NCBI RefSeq assembly: GCF_017599325.1
Contig: NZ_JAGFVM010000022.1
Coordinates: 1-64,000 of the forward strand
DNA length: 64,000 nucleotides
Source of the DNA: Marinilactibacillus kalidii
GTDB taxonomy: Bacteria > Bacillota > Bacilli > Lactobacillales > Carnobacteriaceae_A
Direction of reading: 5' to 3'
Made by a program: the position numbers and the translations under genes. Position 1 is the stretch's first letter. Every line of letters begins with the position of its first letter. Of the stretch, positions 1 through 10,325 are shown piece by piece. The notes below the pieces were generated by a model. The model was not told the origin of the DNA. It saw nothing but the letters and a program-made list of their open reading frames with translations, and did not search any database.

Positions 1-16
1 CGTAAATTTCAAGTCT

Positions 17-1300
17 AAGTTAGCCACCTAGTTTCCAAGTATATATCCGCTTAATTGTCAGTTGTTCAATTAGTTATTGTTATTAGAAGAAGTCAGTCGT
101 CATTTGGAAAGCACTAACGTGCTTAGGCTATTTGGAATAAAGAGCGTAGAGCACGAGCAAAACAGTCATGTGGAGTTTTATAGCCAAGTATTTTTCGAGG
201 ATAGTCATTCATCCATTGCTGGATTCTCAAGTATTCTGTCTCACTCAATTGACCGATGGCTTTTCCTTTTGGAATAAATCGGCGAATAAACTTATGTTGG
301 TTCTCGCTCGTTCCTCTCTCCCACGAAGCATAAGGATGACTGAAGTACACATCAAGAGTCTCTTGAAGTGCCTTATGAAGGCCGGCAAACTCAGATCCAT
401 TATCAGAGGTAATGGTCTTAAATACTTTAGAGAACGTGTCACCGGCTCGATGTCGTAATTGACTGATTGCCTGATCAACGGACTCTTTATCTTTCCCCTT
501 GAGTTTAAGTATGATCTCAAAACGGGTTTGGCGTTCAACTAACGTCAATAAAACCGAATCGGTTTTCGCTTTGTTTCCGACAACGGTATCGATTTCCCAA
601 TGGCCAAAGGTCTGTCGATTATCAACTTCTTCAGGCCTCTGTTCAATGGATTGGCCTAAAATCCGCTTATTTATCCTACTTCTATAAGAAGTGTCCTTTG
701 GTTTACGCGACAGTTTTTCAAGTAGATCCATATTCTTGGTTCTCATGATACCTTTGTCAATCCATCCATAAAGGGTCGTTGTACAAGGAATAATAGACGG
801 ATCAAATAAGTCGTGTGTCGTAGCAAACCCAACGACTACATCTGGAGACCACTTTTCCCGTAACAGTTTATCATCTGCCCACTCAATAAATGCATCCGAA
901 TCAGCCCATTTTGGCCGACGGCCGCAGTTCAATTGAAGCCTATCATAAGCTGCTTGTCCGGCATTAGGATCGTAGTTAGTCGAATAGTAGTCATATACTT
1001 TATCGTTTTGCTTTTGACGTTTAAGTTGAGTAATCGTTCCACGATGAATCTCGCTATTAATCGTTTGTGGGACACGTCCCAGAGCTTTTGCAATCCCGCG
1101 ATTGGAGTAGTTCTCGGTCTTTAAAATAGCGATTTGAGATCGTTCTGAATAAGATAAGTGTTTTCCCTTACGTGCTGTTGTGTTATTGTTAGAGTGCGTC
1201 ATGTGAATTCATCCTGTCTATTGAGAGTTAGTGGTATAACTTCAATATAACATGAAATTCGCATGGCGTTTTTTTATGGGTTAGCCTAAGTGGCTAACTT
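17..1300. mobile_element. IS30-family insertion sequence, complete
   Basis: One transposase gene fills the element. The ends are 15-bp near-perfect inverted repeats: AAGTTAGCCACCTAG at 17-31 and the complement of AAGTTAGCCACTTAG at 1286-1300, with one mismatch. The span of about 1.28 kb is on the long side for IS30. I see no clear short target-site duplication beside these ends, so the true termini may lie a base or two further out. The right end also contains a small hairpin (TTAGCC at 1281-1286, GGCTAA at 1292-1297). Confidence 0.85.
123..1202 (-). CDS. IS30-family transposase
   Basis: A 359-residue DDE transposase that catalyses cut-and-paste or circle-mediated transposition of its own element. 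The N-terminus (about residues 17-60) is a helix-turn-helix of the HTH_38 type used for binding the terminal repeats. The C-terminal half is the RNase H-like integrase core. Its acidic residues can be placed at HWEIDTVVG (first Asp), TSDNGSEFA (second Asp) and RGTSEN (Glu). The frame is uninterrupted and full length for IS30, so the copy is probably active or recently active. The ATG start lies about 100 bp inside the right terminal repeat. Confidence 0.95.
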   Translation of the reverse strand: MTHSNNNTTARKGKHLSYSERSQIAILKTENYSNRGIAKALGRVPQTINSEIHRGTITQLKRQKQNDKVYDYYSTNYDPNAGQAAYDRLQLNCGRRPKWADSDAFIEWADDKLLREKWSPDVVVGFATTHDLFDPSIIPCTTTLYGWIDKGIMRTKNMDLLEKLSRKPKDTSYRSRINKRILGQSIEQRPEEVDNRQTFGHWEIDTVVGNKAKTDSVLLTLVERQTRFEIILKLKGKDKESVDQAISQLRHRAGDTFSKVFKTITSDNGSEFAGLHKALQETLDVYFSHPYASWERGTSENQHKFIRRFIPKGKAIGQLSETEYLRIQQWMNDYPRKILGYKTPHDCFARALRSLFQIA

Positions 1301-1346
1301 CATTATAAAATCCAGCGTTTTCTTTTTCATACATAATTTTATAGAC

Positions 1347-1398
1347 AAAAAAGAGACAATCTCTACCGAGAAGTCTCGCGAATGATCGTCTCTTTTTT
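1347..1398 (-). terminator. Intrinsic terminator of gluconokinase
   Basis: An 11-bp perfect stem (1347-1357 with 1388-1398, AAAAAAGAGAC type) ends in a T-run on the minus strand, 27 bases past the gluconokinase stop. A second small hairpin can form in the loop. Confidence 0.75.
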
Positions 1399-1424
1399 GA
1401 ACAAGCCATACACTGATCGGTAGC

Positions 1425-2972
1425 CTATTCTTTGCTCGTATGTTTCTTCTGAAAGTCTACAATCGATTGGTATTCTTTTTCATATAACCGACTCATCCGA
1501 ATGAATATAGGGATGAGTTCTTTATATACCAAGCCTTTTCTAGCATCTGGATAGTTGACCGTTCTTGTCTGTACCATTTTTTTAACTTCTGTAAGCTCAT
1601 CGATTTCTCCGAGTGCAAATAATCCAAGAATGGCTGCACCTAAGCACGCACTTTCCACTGTTTCTGGAACGTGAACTTCGTGTCCAAAAATATCCGCGAC
1701 CATCTGTCTCCAAACTTTGGAATGCGCAAAGCCACCTGTAGCCCGAACTTCTTTAGGTCTACCAATCAATTCTTCTAATGCCAAGAGAACCATGTACATA
1801 TTCATGTTGATGCCTTCTAAGACAGCACGCATCATGTGATCTCGCTGATGATGTATGGCCAAGCCAAAAAAAGATCCCCTAGCATCTGCATTCCAAGAAG
1901 GCGCTCGTTCTCCTGATAAATAGGGATGAAATAACAGCCCTTCAGAGCCAGCAGGCACTTGGTCGATGCGTTCTGTAATCAAGTCGTAAGGATTTTTGTT
2001 TTGTTCCTTAGCTAACTTCACTTCTTCCGCACAAAGCTCATCTCTCAACCACCTCAATACTAGTCCACCGTTATTAACGGGACCACCAATGACCCAGTGG
2101 TTTTCAGTTAATGCATAGCAGAATGTACGGCCTTTTTCGTCCGTAACAGGTTTATCTGTGACAGTTCTGATTGCACCGCTTGTGCCGATCGTGATTGCGA
2201 CTTCTCCTGGCATGACTGCATCCACACCCAAGTTAGCAAGACAACCATCATTCGCCCCAATAATAAAAGGGACGTTTGCATCAATGCCCATTTCTGCTGC
2301 TAAGGAGGGCGCTATTCCTTTGAACGATGTTGTTGTCGGAACAAGTCTCGACAATTTTCCAGTTGTAATCCCTGCAATCTCCAAGGCTTCTTTATCCCAA
2401 TCCAAATCATAAATATTTAAAAGACCGGTCGCAGAAGCAATCGAATGATCAACAACGTATTCATTGAAAAAGGCGTTAAATACATACTCTTTAATACCAA
2501 TAAACTTGGCTGTTTTATTAAAAAGGGCTGGTTGATCTTTTCTGATCCATAAGATATTGCTCAAGGGTGACATTGGGTGAATCGGTGTACCCGTTTTTTT
2601 ATATAGTTCTAATCCTGTTTGTTTTTTGATTTCAGCCGCATAAGGTTCACTCCGTTGATCAGCCCATGTGATAGAAGGTGTTAACGGCTTGCCATCCTCA
2701 TCTATCGCAATCAAACTGTGCATCGCTGCGCTGAACGAAATAAGCTTTAGTTCCTCTTTCGAAATCTTACTCTTGTCTATTGCTGCTTTGATTGATTGCT
2801 TTACCGCTGTTAATATTTCATCTGGATCTTGCACAGCGGCACCTGGTTCCGGTACGTTTAATGGGTATTCTATCGTTGACTGACTTTTTACGTGGCCGTT
2901 ACGATCAAACAAGACAGCTTTTGTACTTGTTGTTCCTAAATCGACACCCAGCATATATGTGTTCACAATCAT
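1425..2972 (-). CDS. gntK: Gluconokinase, FGGY family
   Basis: A cytoplasmic sugar-acid kinase that phosphorylates D-gluconate to 6-phosphogluconate using ATP, feeding the pentose phosphate pathway. The 515 residues match the usual length of Firmicute GntK. The actin-like ATPase fold is visible from the N-terminal phosphate loop MLGVDLGTTSTKAVLFD, the ITWADQRS segment, the IIGANDGCLANLGVD motif and the C-terminal ATGGFAHSKVWRQMVADIF adenosine-binding region. No gluconate permease or dehydrogenase lies beside it, so it sits alone, divergent from the RpiR/PTS locus. Another FGGY substrate such as xylulose or glycerol cannot be excluded, but overall resemblance is to gluconokinase. Confidence 0.85.
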   Translation of the reverse strand: MIVNTYMLGVDLGTTSTKAVLFDRNGHVKSQSTIEYPLNVPEPGAAVQDPDEILTAVKQSIKAAIDKSKISKEELKLISFSAAMHSLIAIDEDGKPLTPSITWADQRSEPYAAEIKKQTGLELYKKTGTPIHPMSPLSNILWIRKDQPALFNKTAKFIGIKEYVFNAFFNEYVVDHSIASATGLLNIYDLDWDKEALEIAGITTGKLSRLVPTTTSFKGIAPSLAAEMGIDANVPFIIGANDGCLANLGVDAVMPGEVAITIGTSGAIRTVTDKPVTDEKGRTFCYALTENHWVIGGPVNNGGLVLRWLRDELCAEEVKLAKEQNKNPYDLITERIDQVPAGSEGLLFHPYLSGERAPSWNADARGSFFGLAIHHQRDHMMRAVLEGINMNMYMVLLALEELIGRPKEVRATGGFAHSKVWRQMVADIFGHEVHVPETVESACLGAAILGLFALGEIDELTEVKKMVQTRTVNYPDARKGLVYKELIPIFIRMSRLYEKEYQSIVDFQKKHTSKE

Positions 2973-3044
2973 GTTCCTTTCCAGCTCTTATTCAACCGTT
3001 TTAACGATTGATCTCAAGCATAACTATAACCCTGATTTCATCGG

Positions 3045-3073
3045 AATACAAATCTAGTCTCATACGCTTTCAA
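3045..3073 (-). promoter_or_regulatory. Candidate gntK promoter
   Basis: Read on the minus strand, TTGAAA (3068-3073) and TGTATT (3045-3050) are 17 bases apart, about 70 bases upstream of gntK. The -35 box overlaps a partial cre-like stretch (TGAAAGCGTATGAG) that would allow CcpA repression, but this fits the cre consensus only loosely. The rest of the 325-base divergent gap holds an 11-bp palindrome, GTCTACTAGAC at 3093-3103, of unknown role, and a TATAAT box upstream of the RpiR gene without a good -35. Confidence 0.4.
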
Positions 3074-3297
3074 TTGTACTGTTCTACAGAGTGTCTACTA
3101 GACTAATTTAAGCAAATAGTTTAGTCAATTCATTTTAAATCCTTTCAATAATAGCTGACGGTTGTATGATGAGAAGTAAAAAATTTAAATCTATTTTCTT
3201 TCTCTTTATTTCTACTTATAATAAATGTTAGAAGGTAGTGTCGTACCGTTTCTTTTCTAAATACATAAATCTAATTTGAAGATAAAGGAGCGCACTG

Positions 3298-4053
3298 ATG
3301 ATTGATCTTAATAAGCTAATAAACGATAAACAGCTGACATCACTTGAAGAGAATGTCTTGCAGTACTTCATAGCGCATATCGACGCGGTTCAAGAAATGG
3401 GCGTTCGAGCAGTCGCAAAGGCAACCTTTACGTCGCCCGCATCTATTATTCGGCTTTCAAAAAAACTAGGATACAGTGGGTTCACGGATATGTATTATTC
3501 TCTTTTGCCGATAATCAAAAAAGCCGAATCTATTGATGTTGATTATAAAGAAAACATTTTAAATATTGCATTACCAAGGCTTATTCCAAATTGTTCATCC
3601 GAAACCACGCAAGCCTTTATTGATAATGTACTCCTCCTAAAGCAACAATATATCTTTATTTATGCGACCGGATTCTCACAAATTACGGCAGAGTACATTT
3701 ATAAGAAATTACTCGTTTTGGGTCGAAAAGAGATTTTAGCTAGTGGTTCTGATTCCATTGGTGTCTTTGAAAATAATTTGGAAGATATTGGTGCAATGAT
3801 TGTTGTTTCAAAGTCAGGTGAGACGAAACAAGTCTATCAGAAGTTGCAGACTGCAAAAGAAGCAGGTATTTATACCGTATCGTTCACACGAGAAGTCGAG
3901 AATCGTATGGGTCTGTTATCTGATTTAAATATTCAGATTTATGACTTTCACAAATTAGATGACCGAAATATGTTGCCTAATTTATTTTTTCCCGGCGTAT
4001 TGCTTTCTTTTGAAGCAATCGTTGAACATTATTTAAATCAATCAAATGACTGA
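3298..4053 (+). CDS. RpiR/MurR-family transcriptional regulator
   Basis: A 251-residue sugar-phosphate-sensing regulator. Residues 1-80 form the RpiR helix-turn-helix domain, including the ASIIRLSKKLGYSGFTDM recognition region. Residues about 105-240 form a SIS domain that binds phosphosugars, with the VVSKSGETKQVYQKL motif typical of SIS folds. It lies directly upstream of, and in the same direction as, the EIICB and GH4 genes, so it most likely controls them in response to an intracellular disaccharide phosphate. A terminator-like hairpin separates it from the PTS gene, implying partly independent expression. The start ATG has GGAG about eight bases upstream. Confidence 0.9.
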   Translation: MIDLNKLINDKQLTSLEENVLQYFIAHIDAVQEMGVRAVAKATFTSPASIIRLSKKLGYSGFTDMYYSLLPIIKKAESIDVDYKENILNIALPRLIPNCSSETTQAFIDNVLLLKQQYIFIYATGFSQITAEYIYKKLLVLGRKEILASGSDSIGVFENNLEDIGAMIVVSKSGETKQVYQKLQTAKEAGIYTVSFTREVENRMGLLSDLNIQIYDFHKLDDRNMLPNLFFPGVLLSFEAIVEHYLNQSND

Positions 4054-4063
4054 ATAAATGACT

Positions 4064-4095
4064 GAAACGTGTTTCTTAATCTGGAAACACGTTTC
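4064..4095 (+). terminator. Hairpin after the RpiR gene
   Basis: A 12-bp stem (GAAACGTGTTTC at 4064-4075 pairing with 4084-4095) with a short loop, followed by TTTGT. It lies 10 bases after the regulator stop and probably separates its transcript from the PTS operon. Confidence 0.55.
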
Positions 4096-4117
4096 TTTGT
4101 ATGTAAATCTTCAACAT

Positions 4118-4131
4118 TAAAACCGCTTACA
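4118..4131 (+). promoter_or_regulatory. Candidate cre (CcpA) site
   Basis: TAAAACCGCTTACA matches 13 of 14 positions of the catabolite-responsive consensus TGWAANCGNTNWCA. It lies 76 bases upstream of the EIICB start, where CcpA would repress the PTS/GH4 operon when preferred sugars are present. The assignment rests on consensus match only. Confidence 0.5.
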
Positions 4132-4206
4132 CGTTATACTACGACTAACACAACTCGCTCTTATTTTAATAGATTTTATAGTACAAAAATAGTTTGGAGG
4201 AAAACG

Positions 4207-5820
4207 ATGAAAGACAAACTGATGAATGGGATGCAGCGTTTTGCAAAAGCGATGTTTATCCCTGTATTGATTTTACCAATTGCCGGTTTACTGATTGCGA
4301 TTGGCAATCTTTTTACGAATGCACAATTGATTGAAACCTTTCCTTTTTTAGATAATCCGATCACGATGGGGTTCGGTTCAGTTCTATCCGGTTCACTTGT
4401 CTCGATATTAACAAACCTTGGACTGATTTTCTGTGTGGGTATTGCTACTGGATTAGCTGACAAGAAAAAAGCAGAAGCTGGGTTCACGGCACTTTTAGGC
4501 TTCTTAGTATTTATTTACGCAATGAATAATTTCCTATCTTTTAATGAACTACTTGTCGATCCTGAATTATTAAGAGGGTCTGGTCAAGCAATGGTTCTTG
4601 GTGTTCAGGTATTAGATATGGGGGTATTCTTAGGTATTATTCTTGGTGTTGCCACAGCCCTTATCCACAATAAATTTGCTGATAAAGAATTTGATAATGC
4701 CTTACAGATCTATGGTGGATCGCGTTTTGTCTTTATTGTGTTGATTCCTGTAGTTGTTTTATCGGCTATTTTAATGAGTTATGTATGGCCGGTCATTCAG
4801 TCAGGTATTGATTCGACAGGATCGTTCATCAATCAAACTGGAAACTTCGGTTTATTCCTGTACGGTACACTTGAACGATTACTCATCCCAACTGGACTGC
4901 ATCACCTGATTTACACGCCTTTCTTATATACATCACTGGGTGGTGTAGCCGAAGTTGGTGGAGAAGTTTTTGAAGGCGCACGTAATATTTATTTTGCTGA
5001 GATGGCAGATCCTTCTATCCGTGTACTTTCTGAAAGTGTGATCTGGGATGCGCGTGGGATCTCGAAGATGTTTGGTCTCGTCGGTGCTTGCTTGGCGATG
5101 TATCATACCGCGAAACCAGAAAACAAAGCGAAAGCAAAAGCGATTCTAATCCCAGCTGTCTTCACTTCTTTTATTGCCGGTGTAACAGAACCGATTGAAT
5201 TTTCTTTTATGTTTATCGCGCCTGCCTTATTCGTTGTCCACGCAGTTTTGAGTGGATTGAGTATGGTCACATTAAATTTACTGAGCGTTAGAGCCATTGG
5301 TCCTAATGGGTTTATTGATTTCTTACTTTACAATTTACCGCTTGGTATCGAACGCACCCGATGGCCCTTGTTCATTTTAGTCGGCGTTATCTACTTCGTT
5401 CTTTATTATTTGCTCTTCCGCTTCTTGATTACTAAATTCAATTTCAGGACGATTGGACGAGAAGAAGCCACACAAGAAACAAAACTATACTCTAAGAAAG
5501 ACTACCATGCAGCTAAATCTGGCCAATTAGTTGATTCTATCACTGGAGACAGAGAGACTGAAAAAGAAGCCGGTGCAGCACCTTTGATTGTTCAAGCACT
5601 CGGTGGCCCCGAAAATATCGATACTATTACAAACTGTTATACCCGACTAAGATTAACCTTGAAAGATCCAGGATTAGTCGACGAACAAACACTTCGTGCT
5701 GATACCGGCGCAAGTGGTGTCATTGTGAAAGATCATAACGTGCAAGTCGTTTATGGCCTGCAAGTAACGAGCGTACGAAGATCTGTTGAACAGTATCTTG
5801 GTCGTGACCCAGAAGAGTAA
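4207..5820 (+). CDS. PTS EIICB, alpha-glucoside type
   Basis: A 537-residue membrane permease that takes up and phosphorylates a sugar at the cost of phosphoenolpyruvate. Residues 1-430 are the EIIC domain with about ten membrane segments. Residues 455-537 are the EIIB domain with the phosphorylated cysteine in TNCYTRLRL (about Cys477). No EIIA domain is attached and none lies nearby, so a general EIIA-Glc must act in trans. An open frame runs 46 codons further upstream, but ATG 4207 has GGAGG seven bases ahead and begins the conserved EIIC sequence, so I start it there. The downstream GH4 enzyme implies a product such as maltose-6-phosphate or a related alpha-glucoside phosphate. Confidence 0.88.
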   Translation: MKDKLMNGMQRFAKAMFIPVLILPIAGLLIAIGNLFTNAQLIETFPFLDNPITMGFGSVLSGSLVSILTNLGLIFCVGIATGLADKKKAEAGFTALLGFLVFIYAMNNFLSFNELLVDPELLRGSGQAMVLGVQVLDMGVFLGIILGVATALIHNKFADKEFDNALQIYGGSRFVFIVLIPVVVLSAILMSYVWPVIQSGIDSTGSFINQTGNFGLFLYGTLERLLIPTGLHHLIYTPFLYTSLGGVAEVGGEVFEGARNIYFAEMADPSIRVLSESVIWDARGISKMFGLVGACLAMYHTAKPENKAKAKAILIPAVFTSFIAGVTEPIEFSFMFIAPALFVVHAVLSGLSMVTLNLLSVRAIGPNGFIDFLLYNLPLGIERTRWPLFILVGVIYFVLYYLLFRFLITKFNFRTIGREEATQETKLYSKKDYHAAKSGQLVDSITGDRETEKEAGAAPLIVQALGGPENIDTITNCYTRLRLTLKDPGLVDEQTLRADTGASGVIVKDHNVQVVYGLQVTSVRRSVEQYLGRDPEE

Positions 5821-5827
5821 AATTTAA

Positions 5828-7177
<1,350 letters not shown>

Positions 7178-7191
7178 TGCCTCAAATATGA

Positions 7192-7236
7192 AAAAAATAA
7201 ATCCTGTATCCACTAAGCGGATACAGGATTTTTTAT
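7192..7236. terminator. Bidirectional terminator
   Basis: A 12-bp perfect stem (7200-7211 with 7219-7230, AATCCTGTATCC) flanked by an A-run and a T-run. It serves both the GH4 gene and the convergent amidohydrolase. Confidence 0.85.
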
Positions 7237-7238
7237 AT

Positions 7239-8555
7239 TTAAAGACGTTTCTTTGCACTCGTAGCGAATGCTGCCATCTGCTCTGATAAATTTCGCCGTA
7301 AGTCCTTCAGATTTTCTTGATTCAATTGCTTCTGTTTGACTTTTCTTTGACCATTAATGAAAACATCTTGAACGTTGCTAGCATTTGCTGAATAAACCAA
7401 TGCAGCATAAGGATCAAATATCGGAAACATATTTACCGAATCCGTTTCTACCAAAACGATATCAGCTTTTTTCCCAATCTCAAGTGATCCCACTTTATCC
7501 TCTAATCCTAATACCTTTGCGCCTCCCATCGTAGCGCGTTCTACGATTTCTACTGCTGGAAAAGCCGCTCTATCTTTTAGATTCGTCTTATGGAAATTCG
7601 CAAACAATTTCATCTGGGTGAATAAATCCAACGTATTTCCACTACTGGGACCGTCTGTGCCTAATCCAACTGGAATCTCGCTTTTTAATAAATCGGCTAC
7701 TCGTGCGACACCTTTTGCAGATTTCGTATTTGCGCCAATACAATGGGCTACTTTAACGTTATATTTTTTCAAAATATGGATGTCTTCATCGCTCAAATGG
7801 ATACAATGCGCTGCCACTAACCGCTCGCTTAATATCCCAATGTCAGCTAGAAAGCCTACAGGCGTTAGATTATTTTGTTCCTGGAAATAGGCCATTTCAT
7901 AATCCATTTCTGCTACATGCATGGTGATCGGTACTTGATAGTATTCAGCTAATCGGGCCGCTTCTTTTAATTTTTCTGGACTATTCGTATTTGTAGCGTG
8001 TGGTGCAATCGCTGGCGTGATCAGCTCATGATTAAGCCATTTTGGGATAAACTGTCGTGCGTAATCTAGTCCACCATAAGCTTCCGTCGTGTCACACGTT
8101 GGAAAATCAATGACTGTCTCACCTAAAATTGCCCGAGAACCCATTTCGTCCGTCGCTTTAGCTACGGCATCTTCAAAGTAATACATATCCATAAACGTGG
8201 TAACACCCGCTAACTGCATTTCTGCAATTGCATATTTCCCACTGTGGTAGGCTAACGATTCTGTCATGCATTCATTCTCTAAAGGAAAAAGAAAACGACG
8301 CAACCGATCTGGATAGTCATCTCCAAGAGAACGAAAAGGAATCATCCCTATGTGGGTATGTGTATTGATCATACCAGGCATAGCAATGGCTTGTTTACCA
8401 TCAATCACTTCCGTTGCCTTCACCTTTTCAGGCAGATCTTTCATATGACCAATTGATGAAATGTCACTACCTTCTATTAATATATAGCCATCTGGATAGG
8501 TTGTTTTTTCTTCATCCATTGTCAGAATGTGTATGTTCTTAATTAATGTACTCAT
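7239..8555 (-). CDS. Amidohydrolase, MTA/SAH deaminase-like
   Basis: A 438-residue metal-dependent deaminase of the amidohydrolase superfamily. Metal and catalytic motifs run in the expected order: NTHTHIG (His66, His68), HVAEM, AAHCIH and GLGTDGPSSG. Members of this group deaminate the adenine ring of 5'-methylthioadenosine, S-adenosylhomocysteine or adenosine to the inosine form. Overall length and motifs fit MTA/SAH deaminase best, but guanine deaminase-like or chlorohydrolase-like activity cannot be excluded. Its start codon overlaps the stop of adenine deaminase (ATGA), so the two are translationally coupled and probably act in one purine-salvage route. Confidence 0.8.
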   Translation of the reverse strand: MSTLIKNIHILTMDEEKTTYPDGYILIEGSDISSIGHMKDLPEKVKATEVIDGKQAIAMPGMINTHTHIGMIPFRSLGDDYPDRLRRFLFPLENECMTESLAYHSGKYAIAEMQLAGVTTFMDMYYFEDAVAKATDEMGSRAILGETVIDFPTCDTTEAYGGLDYARQFIPKWLNHELITPAIAPHATNTNSPEKLKEAARLAEYYQVPITMHVAEMDYEMAYFQEQNNLTPVGFLADIGILSERLVAAHCIHLSDEDIHILKKYNVKVAHCIGANTKSAKGVARVADLLKSEIPVGLGTDGPSSGNTLDLFTQMKLFANFHKTNLKDRAAFPAVEIVERATMGGAKVLGLEDKVGSLEIGKKADIVLVETDSVNMFPIFDPYAALVYSANASNVQDVFINGQRKVKQKQLNQENLKDLRRNLSEQMAAFATSAKKRL

Positions 8556-10258
8556 TTTATCTCCTCGATTAACGGTATATTCGCTTGTGTTCGTACATCA
8601 AATAGTCCTCGATCAGTGATTTTAAGTACGGGAGAGACCGGCAACGACAATGTCGAAAATGACATAATCTCATTTGTATTCACATAGCCCACGTCATTCA
8701 TTGCTTGCCGAACTTTTTTTAATGCTTTTCCCGATACCTCAATGGGCACATCTGTAATGATGCCGCCAATGGGAAGTGGACAGCTTCCGGTCAACTTTCC
8801 CTCTTTCATGACAACATAGCCACCTTGCATGTCTAGAATCGACTGTTGAGCTGCTACGATATCTTCCACTGTCGTCCCCATAACCATCAAGTTATGATGA
8901 TCATGCGCCCACGTCGTTGCAATCGCACCTTTTCCAACTAATGCATTTTCTACTAGACCAAAGCTCATGTGTCCACCTTTTCCATATCTTTCCATCACGA
9001 CAATCAGCGCTAAGCCACAAGATGCCCAATCCAGTTGGCCTTCTCGAATGGGAATCGTTCGTTGGACATGCTCAGTAAATGTCCCGACTTCTTGGATACG
9101 CATAACATTACATAAAGCTTCTTCCCCGCTTGCCCTTAGGACTAAGTCTTGTGTTTCAAGTTTTTTACAGTTGACTGACTGGTAAAATTGCGCTGGAAAA
9201 ACTGGTTTTTCTTTCGGATAGCTGAAAGATTCCCCTTTTTGATGCTGTACGGTTCCATTTTTATAGACTGTTGAAATCATCAACTTTTCCAAATTATCTA
9301 ATAAGATAAAATCTGCTTTTAACCCTGGAGAAATCGCGCCACGATCTTGGAAACCCATCCGTCGAGCAGCTGTGAATGTACTGATATAGATGGCTTGTTC
9401 AATGGACATACTAGCCTTTACAGCTAATCTAACCAGTTCATCTAAATGACCGGTCAGTAAGTCATCTGCGATAACGTCATCCGTTACTAATGCCACGTAT
9501 TCATGAAAGTGATATTTTTCAATCATCGCGATGTTATCCGAATGAATCGACTTTTTTTGTAGCTCAATAAATAAGCCACTACTGATCTTTTCATAAATAG
9601 ATGCTGGTGTTTGTTGAGTGTGGTCAGATGTGATTCCTGCATATTGAAACTTCGCTAAATCCATTCCAGTCACACGAGGCACATGTCCTTCAATCGGCGA
9701 AAATGGCCGAGTCTGTTGGATTTCATTCAAAATTTGACGGATCAGCGAATCTGGTTCACTAACGATGCCTTTGAAGTTCATCGCTTCTCCTAAGGCAATT
9801 ACACGAGAAGAAGTCAGTAGCGCTCTTATCTCTTCTATTCCAACGGTTCCGCCAGTTGTCTCCATTGCCTTTGTTGTTGAAGGAACCGATGAAGGGATGG
9901 CATAAAAGATATCCATGATCGTTTCTTCCTTTAAAAATGCTTGAATTCCCTCCAAACCGAAGACGTTCGCGATTTCATGAGCATCAGCAACAACCGTTGT
10001 TACACCATGGGCTAATCCTGCTCCAGAAAAGATGGCAGGCGAAGTCATTGAACTTTCAATATGCATATGGATATCAATCAGGCCAGGAATCATATACTGC
10101 CCACTAGCATCGATTTCTTGAACAGTATCCAAGACATTCACCGTATCTTCTCCGATGTAAAAAAACTTTTCTCCAATAATTGCCACATCTTTTTGTTCAA
10201 ATGTTTTCAGATAACTATTATATACATTTGCATTTTTGACGATCAGGTCTACGATCAT
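8552..10258 (-). CDS. ade: Adenine deaminase
   Basis: A 568-residue enzyme converting adenine to hypoxanthine plus ammonia, full length for the AdeC family. The metal site is visible in GLIDIHMHIESSM (His64, His66) and AHEIANVFG, and the C-terminal adenine deaminase domain contains WAHDHHNLMVMG and GGIITDVP. It follows the ABC-transporter genes on the same strand, but a T-run hairpin lies in the 67-base gap, so its transcription may be partly independent of them. With the coupled downstream amidohydrolase it forms a purine deamination pair. Confidence 0.95.
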   Translation of the reverse strand: MIVDLIVKNANVYNSYLKTFEQKDVAIIGEKFFYIGEDTVNVLDTVQEIDASGQYMIPGLIDIHMHIESSMTSPAIFSGAGLAHGVTTVVADAHEIANVFGLEGIQAFLKEETIMDIFYAIPSSVPSTTKAMETTGGTVGIEEIRALLTSSRVIALGEAMNFKGIVSEPDSLIRQILNEIQQTRPFSPIEGHVPRVTGMDLAKFQYAGITSDHTQQTPASIYEKISSGLFIELQKKSIHSDNIAMIEKYHFHEYVALVTDDVIADDLLTGHLDELVRLAVKASMSIEQAIYISTFTAARRMGFQDRGAISPGLKADFILLDNLEKLMISTVYKNGTVQHQKGESFSYPKEKPVFPAQFYQSVNCKKLETQDLVLRASGEEALCNVMRIQEVGTFTEHVQRTIPIREGQLDWASCGLALIVVMERYGKGGHMSFGLVENALVGKGAIATTWAHDHHNLMVMGTTVEDIVAAQQSILDMQGGYVVMKEGKLTGSCPLPIGGIITDVPIEVSGKALKKVRQAMNDVGYVNTNEIMSFSTLSLPVSPVLKITDRGLFDVRTQANIPLIEEIK

Positions 10259-10278
10259 TATTTACACTCCCTTTAATG

Positions 10279-10310
10279 AAAAAAACGGTTGGAACATTTG
10301 TCCCAACCGC
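10279..10310 (-). terminator. Intrinsic terminator or attenuator before ade
   Basis: Read on the minus strand, CGGTTGG and CCAACCG (10303-10309 and 10286-10292) form a 7-bp stem followed by seven Ts. It lies between the binding-protein gene and ade, so ABC-importer transcripts probably end here in part, with read-through into the deaminases. Confidence 0.65.
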
Positions 10311-10325
10311 CACTTCTCAATCGCA

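Noticed and set aside
3061-3074. A cre site in the gntK promoter
   Set aside because: About 10 of 14 positions match and the second half is poor, so it is mentioned only as partial.
4069-4206. N-terminal extension of the EIICB protein to 583 residues
   Set aside because: The extension covers the terminator hairpin and the cre site, is not EIIC-like, and a well-spaced GGAGG precedes ATG 4207.
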